From positions 39,348,552 through 39,412,551 of the forward strand of contig OX419756.1 of NCBI GenBank assembly GCA_948567375.1: a stretch of 64,000 nt of DNA, read 5' to 3'. Position 1 is the first letter of the stretch. Every line of letters starts with the position of its first letter. The notes under the pieces are model-generated. The model saw only the letters and a program-made list of their open reading frames with translations, ran no database searches and was not told where the DNA came from. The position numbers and the translations under genes are program-made. Shown here one piece after another: positions 56,812 to 64,000 of this stretch. Source of the stretch: Lunularia cruciata. Lineage: Eukaryota; Streptophyta; Marchantiopsida; Lunulariales; Lunulariaceae.

Positions 56812-57800
56812 CAATATCCAGTAGAGGGAGTATGTCTATTGGAGTTGTTTGGTGCGATTAGCACCAGACTAGTTGCAGTCCTATAGGCGGGTATAAGAGT
56901 ACAGAGGTACTTGTATGTGGAGAGAGATGAGACTACTAGGCAAGTCTCTCTCCATCATGTGGCACACTTGGTCAATCGGTATCTTGAGTTATTACCAATG
57001 TCATCAATCAAGGGTTACCAAAAGGCCCTACCAACATACATTTCCTTATTAGGAACACATGATCTGGAGCAATATGAGCCTATTCATTTGGTGATTTGGG
57101 ATGGCCATGTCAAGGACATACACAGGCTAGCTGAGGTTTGGGTCTTCAAGATCACCATTCCGGTATGTTTTGGAAGATGTTATGGATACTACAACATCTC
57201 CATGTTCATCAGTATGTTTTCCTAGCTTATAGTTTGGAGAACAGCCCTTTGATGGGTGATTCTTGTACCCGAGTGGTGGCAAGTACACATTAGGTCCATT
57301 CTTGGATGGGACCTGCTATTTTGATAGATGCAGCCAAAATGGGATCATGGGCTCATCGTCTTTGTCTTTGGTGGATGAACCTCTTACCCAGAGAGGTTCT
57401 ACAACATGCATATGATGTGATTCAGCTACTAGACCATATCATTGTTGATGACATCTTGGATGTTGGGCACCAATCTCAAATAGTGGTGGTGGTTGATAGG
57501 TCACCAATGGCCGTGGTGGACCTATTTATATAGCTTACAACCGCTTTTCTCACACTTATGAGTTTCCCAAGCTCCCATGCTTTTTGAGAGGGAGGTCTTG
57601 GACTTGTTTGGGACTCACTATTAAAGCAATTAGTGGAGCCTAACGCCAATGAGAGAGAGAGGGTGATGGGTTTTCACACCAATATTACTACTATTCCAAC
57701 AATGTCAGAGGCATCCATATGTAAAGTGTTAGGTCAAGCTATGGACCTAAACTGTTTGACTTGGATTGTCAGCCTTGGCTTGGTAGAGCAACATAGGATA
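56812..57800 (+). pseudogene. C5 cytosine DNA methyltransferase domain of E
   Basis: This would transfer a methyl group to C5 of cytosine in DNA. Motifs of the family occur in canonical order over about 325 residues. Motif I is LLELFGAIST (56839-56868) and motif II YVERDE (56914-56931). Motif IV has its catalytic Pro-Cys-Gln at 57105-57113 (GWPCQGH). Motif VI is Glu-Asn in LENSP (57237-57242), and motif VIII lies around AHRLCLWWMN near 57350. The late MGF and LGQAMDLNCLTWIVSLG (motif X) are near 57665-57780. A stop at 56884, a frameshift before motif IV and further stops make it non-functional. It lies between protease and RT on the same strand. Confidence 0.78.
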
Positions 57801-58130
57801 TGCTTGATATGCATCACCACTCAAACACTTGTGAGCCTTGTGCCTATCAAGATGATTCAAGTACATGCTAGGAGCAATGGACCTGGTGGACCTAGTGGAC
57901 ATGGTATTCTTGGAACACAGCCAATAGCTACTAGGGAGAGTGGTCTACTTGGAGTCCATCCAGGTGAGCGTAAGCTACTTGGATTACACACTTGATCTAC
58001 TTGGGATGCTGCTAGAGGTGTGGAGCTTACAATTAGAGTGGAGGGAGTTTTTCACACTGAGATTGGGACCTCTAGTGCTTAGGAGCATGATGCTATTGCT
58101 CCCAAGGGTCCAATGTAATAGCCAATTAGT
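57801..58130 (+). other. Stop-rich linker between methyltransferase and RT of E
   Basis: 330 bp inside E. Short frames read Gly/Pro-rich (SNGPGGPSGHG), then LEWREFFTLRLGP in another frame. No domain is recognised. Confidence 0.5.
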
Positions 58131-59644
58131 TTGTCTTCTACTCCTACGACAATTACAAAGGATACTTGGCTGCTAGATCTTGGACCCAAGCTTATAGAAG
58201 AGGAAAGATGGAAAGTTTGGAGGTTTTTGAGGAGCTACACAAGTTGTTTTTTCTTCAATATGAAGGATTTGGGTGCTCTGAAAGGACTTGGTATTTGGAT
58301 TGAGCTGACTAGCAATACATCAATATTCCGACGTCCTTATCAATGTAGTAATATGGAGAGGAAATTGATTCAAAGTTGGATTAGAGATCTTTTTGAGGTT
58401 GGTTTGGTGGAGATTTCACATGGAGAGTATGCATCAGCTACAGTGATGCCAGCCAAGAAGGATATGCATGGAAATTACACAAATAGGTAGATGTGTGAAT
58501 TACCTTCCTATCAATTGATATACTAGGGCTGATTGGTATGCCATGCCTACACCGAAGGAGATTTTTTATGCTATTGGGCATCCAAAGGTCTTCAATACTT
58601 TGGATCTTCAAGCAAGATATCATCAAATGCCAATCAAGGAGGAGGATAAGTCCAAGACAACATTTTGGGCTATTGATCCTCACGGCAAGGATGTATTATA
58701 TCAGTAGAGGTTCTTACCATTTGGGTTAAAGAACACTCTTGTTGAGTTCCAGAGGGTCATGGATAGGATCCTAGCTAGATTGGATTTTGCTTGGTGCTAT
58801 ATTGATGACATTTGGGTCTATATCACTACCATAGAGGAGCATGAGAGACAATTGTTGGAGGTGTTTGAGAGGTTGAGATCTCATGGACTCAAATTACATC
58901 TTGGGAAGTGTAGGTTCTTCCACAAGCGGGTTGAGTATTTGGGTCACACTATCTACCCCGAAGGACTTGGTGTTCAGCTGACCAAGGTGGAGGCTATTGC
59001 ACGTATTCCTTGACTTACGGATGTTAGTAGAGTGCAAGCATTCCTTGGGTTGGCAAACTTCTATTGCCATTATGTTAGAGGAATTTAGTGCCATTGCCAA
59101 GGCCTTGACAAAGCTGACCAAGCTTACACAAGAGTGGTGTTGGGGAGATGAGCAAGAGAAGGCTTTTGTAGAGCTCAAGGAGAAGTTGACATCTACTCCT
59201 ATTTTGAAGAGACTGATCAGAGGACGACTATTTTAGGTTCACACTGATTGGAGTTTGTTGGGGCTTGGAGCAGTGCTCACCCATCATCATGATGAGAGGA
59301 AAGAGTTTGTGGTGGCCTATGCTAGTCATTCCAACAATTTAGTAGAGGCAAAGTATAGTTCATATGAGGAAGAGTGCTTGGCAGCAGTTTGGGTAGTAGC
59401 ACATTTCCGATATTACCTATTTGGTAACCCCTTTACTCTCATTACTAATTGTCAGTCACTAAAGTGGTTGATTGAGTCCAACAAGCTTTCATGGAAACTT
59501 GCACGATGTGCTCTGATTTTACAAGAGTATGAATTCACTATTATTCATAGACCTGGAATGGTGAACCGTGATGCAGATGGGTTGAGTAGAAACCCATGTC
59601 CTAGCCAGCAAGATCAGACTGACTGGAGCACGTTGGCATGGTGA
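58131..59644 (+). pseudogene. Reverse transcriptase and RNase H of E
   Basis: RT shows IFRRPYQCSNMER, FEVGLVEISHGEYASA, NTLDLQARYHQM, LPFGLKNTLVEFQR, a catalytic box YIDD at 58798-58809 and VEYLGHTIYPEGL. RNase H shows VVAYASHSNNLVEAKYSS and AVWVVAHFRYYLFG, ending in the tether PGMVNRDADGLSRNPCPS. Stops near 58488, 58706 and 59011, together with frame changes, break it. After 59644 only MPGWHASTF and a short tail remain before the terminal repeat. No integrase motif is found. Confidence 0.85.
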
Positions 59645-59773
59645 GATAGATGAGGAGATGATGCCAGGTTGGCATGCATCTACCTTTCTCTGTATATATT
59701 TTGAGGCTTTGGTGGTATCCCTCTTAGCGTATACATGAGGAGTTATTGAGGTCACAGATCCAGAGAGTGTCTG

Positions 59774-59862
59774 TAATCATTGCCTAGTTGTTGGCAGTTT
59801 CTAGAATGACAAATCAACTACTGATCTAAGTTGATTTGATTTGAGTGGTGGAAACAAACTAA
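59774..59862 (+). repeat. Putative 3' terminal repeat of E
   Basis: Partner of 42848-42936. It starts near TGTAATCATTGCC, which is acceptable as an LTR start. Downstream sequence no longer matches. Confidence 0.55.
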
Positions 59863-61788
59863 TTATTGTGTTTCTTTAGAGTCTATGTATGACTTATGTG
59901 TGAGTTATGTGTCTATAGTGTATGATGTTGACAACGATGTATGTTGTGTAGCGATGTATATACGCACGACGTCTTGAGTGTCATTGTTGTCAATGTGGTT
60001 GCTCGTCTCACATGAGCATCCCAAGTGGTCCGATCATAGTCCTTGTGCATCCTTCCCACATGGGTCTTTACACATTACAAGACAAAATATTGATAACACA
60101 CCTTGCATGGTGTATCCCTAGCCACTCTAGGCGGCCCCACATGGGGAAGTGTAACCATGGCCAACACAAGAATAACAATAGTAACACATGGTACTTCTTT
60201 CCATATCTCCACATACCTACAAAACCGCAACCTTTCACATCCAAACTCATATGAGAAAAATACAATCTCTCCAAACCCTAAAAATTACAAACTCTCATAA
60301 CTTTCACTTTCCATCTCAAAAAATTTCAAACTAAGTTCCCATGGTACTCAATCATGAAAACCAAGAGATTAGAAACAAAAATTCCAAACTCATCACTCTC
60401 TCAATGTGAAATAGTCACTCTAAACCCTAAAAAACCTAAAAGTCCTCATAACTTTCTACTCAATCTCCATAGTCTTCAATCTTGGTACCAATGGAACCGA
60501 AATTGAAAAATGAGTAAAATCTAAAATCTGCATTCTTGTGAGGTATGCAGATTACCTCTCTAAAACTCTAGAATATCCTTGACTCCCTTCTCACTCTCAT
60601 GTTCCCTTTCCACTTCCCGTCCAATGAATGCTATAGAAAGACATGTTTGTGTCAAAGATGTAGTAGACTATCGCCTGACGAAGTAAGCGTAAACCTTGGA
60701 GAAGATATAACAGGAACTCGATCAAAGAAGAAGGTAACTTGTCACTCTCGTATCATCACATGTTCGTGATACGCCTGTTGAACCGAAAGACCTTCCTCAC
60801 ATACAGGAGGGCGTTTTAAATGGAGGTATCCGGGTATCCATAAGCTTCCCATAAATAGAGTATGGAACTTTATAAACACCGTAACGATGCACATGGGGAT
60901 CATAGGATTTTCCGGGCATTGGGTGACGTGAAAGATGAAAGATGACCCATTTGAAGAGGTTCCGAGCACCCCCATAAAATCTGTAGAAAAATGAATCCAT
61001 CCAAAATTTCACCCATCAATAAATTATACAGCATGTTAAAGTTGTATTTGAGACCCCTTCTTCTTTCACGAGTACCTGGACACATATTTACGGAATTTAC
61101 GGAGTTCTAGAAAGTCCGTAAGTAGGTGTCTGAAGAATTGACGGGCTTTAATGTATTTCTATAAAACCCATCAATTTCTAGTAAAACTATTCCTAAAACC
61201 CCACTGGGTAGGTTTCAATTATAATTTTACCGGTATTGCAACGTGCCTTTCGAGATTTCATTTGTTTATGGATAAAGGCCTTGGTATTAAATGTTACGGA
61301 TGATCTAAAGGTGACCGTAACCTTCTATGGTTTGGAAATCTTCACCCATAATTTATTTCCGGTTTATTCGTTTATTAAAATCTTAATTTAATATAGTACA
61401 CGCGAATTTGTAACTGACACCCCCAATGTTCCTTGGACCAAGCTACATTTTCCAAGAAGAAAATGTCACGACCACGACTACTGTAGTATACCACGACTGT
61501 ACAGAACTGTCCGCTGTGAAGAAGGCGATTCGGAAACTCCGTCAACGCCCCTGACGTGGTAATAGTTCACCAAGCCCGGGGATACTTAAAAATGCGGATC
61601 CGGCGGTGAATAGTGGGGAGCGTATCGGCTGTTACAGTTGCCACCTGTGAGCATCTCAGGACGACACGTGGGAACTTGAAGTTAAGTGAAACTAAAGGCA
61701 AGGGCCGCAAGGTGAAGCTATCGAAGAATCGAAAGTGTGACAGTGAGGTTTGTCTGAGTTCGAAGAGTCGAAGAGGATCGAACGCGTC
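59863..61788. other. Intergenic DNA and upstream region of the inhibitor gene
   Basis: 59863-61400 is AT-rich with no gene recognised. Past 61400 composition rises in GC toward the inhibitor gene, as in a promoter and 5' leader. No TATA box is convincing. The phrases aatttacgga and gtccgtaa at 61092-61125 also occur near 28197-28230, which may be traces of a small dispersed repeat. Confidence 0.4.
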
Positions 61789-62807
61789 ATGGAATCATCG
61801 TCCAGTACCCGGCCGCGCAATCTCCGGTCGCCGTTTCAGTTGTTTACTTCTATCACTTTTGCTCTTGCAGCGGTTGTGTTTCTCTCGGTGCTCGTTTACA
61901 GGACATTATCAGCTACCGTCGAATCTGAAGTGAGGACAGTGACTTTCAACACGCAAGGACGGGGAAGATATCCGACTATCAACGAGATCACACCACCACA
62001 TCGTACCGATCAACCAGACAGGATGGCAGCAGCGAATGTTGAGCAGCGTAAGTGTGTTGATTGTTAATGTTTATTTCAATCTGGCATTCTGATTAGAGGC
62101 ACAATTTCTGATAGACCTTGTTTTAATAAACGATCCTAAAATTGTGGTATTGGTTTTGATGACCTTTGTTCTTGAGATCGCGTTGTGTAAGATGGGATTG
62201 GAAACGATGATGAGCCTCTCGTTCATTGCCGGTGATGAATGTCTGACAGTTGGAAGGTTAATGCACCATAATTCTGTCTCTGTTTCTCTGGTTCTATTCA
62301 CCTATAACTATATTGAAGAGCAGATGTTTCTGTAGTCGTTCAATTGGACGCAAGAGTACCGGGACTCCTTGAGTAGATGTGAGCGGAGTCTTTACAAGGT
62401 AGCTAGGTAGGGTATAGATGCGCGACATAGCAACGTTTTCTCTCATAATGTGCGTTCTCAATTATGGATGTATCTAGAATCCATGGATCTAAGATGGATC
62501 TAGAATCGAACCTTCTCCGCGGTTACTTAGGTCGTCGGTTGTTACTAAATCTCCATCGTAACCTGTAAATCTGCCTTCTCTTTGTATCGGACGAGAAATT
62601 TTATTATCCGTATATTTTGCAGGTTGGGCACATTTTGTCGGACAGGATGCTGAGGAGGCAAAGAAAAAAATTCAAGAAGATCATCCCCAGCTCAAGGTGG
62701 TTGTCGTTCCCGAGGATTCGTTCATTACCATGGATTACAATACTGCTCGGGTACGCATTTTCAAGGATGCTAACCAAAAAGTAGTCCGAGCTCCAAAGCG
62801 TGGTTAG
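61789..62807 (+). CDS. Potato inhibitor I family protease inhibitor, membrane-anchored
   Basis: These proteins block serine proteases of the subtilisin and chymotrypsin types through an exposed loop. Exon 1 is 61789-62047, the intron 62048-62622 (gtaagt to ttttgcag) and exon 2 62623-62807, giving 147 residues. The first ATG in a good frame is 61789. Residues 15-38 (LFTSITFALAAVVFLSVLV) form one hydrophobic helix after an Arg-containing N terminus, which suggests a signal anchor or uncleaved signal. Exon 2 encodes nearly the whole inhibitor: WAHFVGQDAEEAKKKI, LKVVVVPEDS, reactive loop FITMDYNTARVRIF with probable P1 Met and P1' Asp, ending RAPKRG. The first Arg that normally supports the loop is Asn here. 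There is no disulfide pair. Confidence 0.9.
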
Positions 62808-64000
62808 TTTTTCTACTTCTAAAGTGTCCGGTTCAAGGGGGCAGGATCTGGACTATCGGATCATAGTATGCAGCAGGGAGATCAATGGATTCTCAATTTA
62901 TCGTACTATTTTATCTCTTCGAAGGAACTTGCGAGCAACGTCAGCGGAGTTGGTCACTCTTATAGGTCATATCATGGGTTTCCCGTGCGAAGGCACTTCG
63001 CGATATAAGAGCTTAGATTTAGACTTTGGCTGCTTTATCGTCCGCCCACCCTCCTTCCCCTGTGTAATTATGTATACTATTAGTGTATGTTCTTGAGACT
63101 GTATCCAATAAGGACGAATCCCCTTTTGAGCGTCTGTGAGACGACTGACAGTGATTGTTTAACTCATAGCGTTGTGTTGCACACCTGCACCAAACCTAAG
63201 CCTGAATTTAAAGCTTTATTATTTGCCCATCGTCTCAATCTTCATGGTATACTCCGCGTTTATGGCTGCCAATGATGGGATGATTTGATAAATGTATTGA
63301 ACTGAATCGGTCTCAAATTTGTTGGGTTGGCTCAATCTTAGCTTTCATAGAAGGCCACTATACCGTTTTGTTGCCAAATTCGCTTAGAAAGTGGCTGTAG
63401 ACGATACTTTATGATCTGCCCGAGTACCATCTGGGTCTCGAGGAAAGTTTCGTCCTGTGATTTGAAGTTCAAGGACTACTCAGGAATCTCGATGGGCTTC
63501 AGCAGATAATTCTGACTAAAGTGGAAAAGTTTGTCGCATAGTTTATGTAACAAGAGCATATGGTGACAATGTGTTCCTCCGTCTAGTGATAAGTGTTTGT
63601 ATTGTATTGTGCCTTCCTGAGATAAGTTCCTGTTCTTACTTTGCATGGTAATGATGTTATCATGTGCTTGAAGTATGATTAGTTATCATTCTAAACAAAT
63701 AAAATAAAATGTTCAGACAGCGACAATATCTATTTTCATTTGATTAAATAATATAGAGCAAGTTAGGTGCAATCAATTAATTTGAATAAAAATCACGAAT
63801 AAAGTACAAGACTGTATTAAAAAAATTTAAATCACATCAATTAGGTTAGTCTTCGGACCTAGATGTTAGAAGACTTGGGTCCAAAGAAATTTTATTTGAA
63901 AGTGAATTACATATTTGACACTCATGAGTATTTGGAACTGAATTATATATTTGACACTAATAAGCTTTCGAAGGGAAGTCGATTCGAGGGGTACTAACAT
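62808..64000. other. Downstream region of the inhibitor gene
   Basis: The 3' untranslated part and intergenic DNA, strongly AT-rich past 63650. Short frames (62800-63096, 63087-63275) overlap the end of the gene and show no family features. I see no further gene. Confidence 0.45.

Overview
This window is plant nuclear DNA. About 43 of the 64 kb is retrotransposon sequence. Roughly 15 kb of unique DNA lies between, and it carries two genes I can recognise. The two genes are a classical short-chain dehydrogenase/reductase (25019-26184, +) and a membrane-anchored potato inhibitor I protein (61789-62807, +), both with introns. Plant origin is supported by the potato inhibitor I domain, the plant-style SDR, chromodomain-bearing Ty3/gypsy elements primed by initiator-Met tRNA, and a Ty1/copia element. 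The mix of elements, including one carrying a cytosine methyltransferase domain, suggests a non-seed plant such as a bryophyte or lycophyte. That is inference, and I cannot name a species.

Nest 1 (180-20640). An old Ty3/gypsy chromovirus (O, LTR at 180-670) was hit by two later copies of its own family. A (1418-13686) has target-site duplication GATTG, and C (15589-20608) has GAGTT. A was then hit by an unrelated Ty3/gypsy element, B (5366-11995, duplication GGAC), whose 3' LTR is deleted to its last 25 bp. What looks like a tandem LTR array is therefore three levels of nesting.

Middle (20609-35690). AT-rich DNA with no recognisable gene is followed by the SDR gene and about 9.5 kb of unique DNA holding only unconfirmed exon candidates. 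A copia element, F (35696-40508, duplication AGGTT), sits at the end of this stretch. Its primer-binding site matches the anticodon arm of initiator tRNA rather than the 3' end.

Nest 2 (40929-59862). This begins with an LTR remnant of the D family and a minus-strand non-LTR-type reverse transcriptase relic. A large Ty3/gypsy-like element, E, follows. It has a long pyrimidine-rich leader with a (CT)n tract, then gag, protease, a decayed C5 cytosine methyltransferase domain, reverse transcriptase and RNase H. Between protease and methyltransferase it is split by a nearly complete chromovirus, D (49801-56406, duplication GGAGA).

The observation I rate highest is a small leader ORF of about 56-73 codons, between primer-binding site and gag. 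It recurs in the A/O family, in B, and twice in D, with an alignable core. It precedes gag by 33 nt in A and 34 nt in D. All retrotransposon reading frames here are broken, so they are annotated as pseudogenes.
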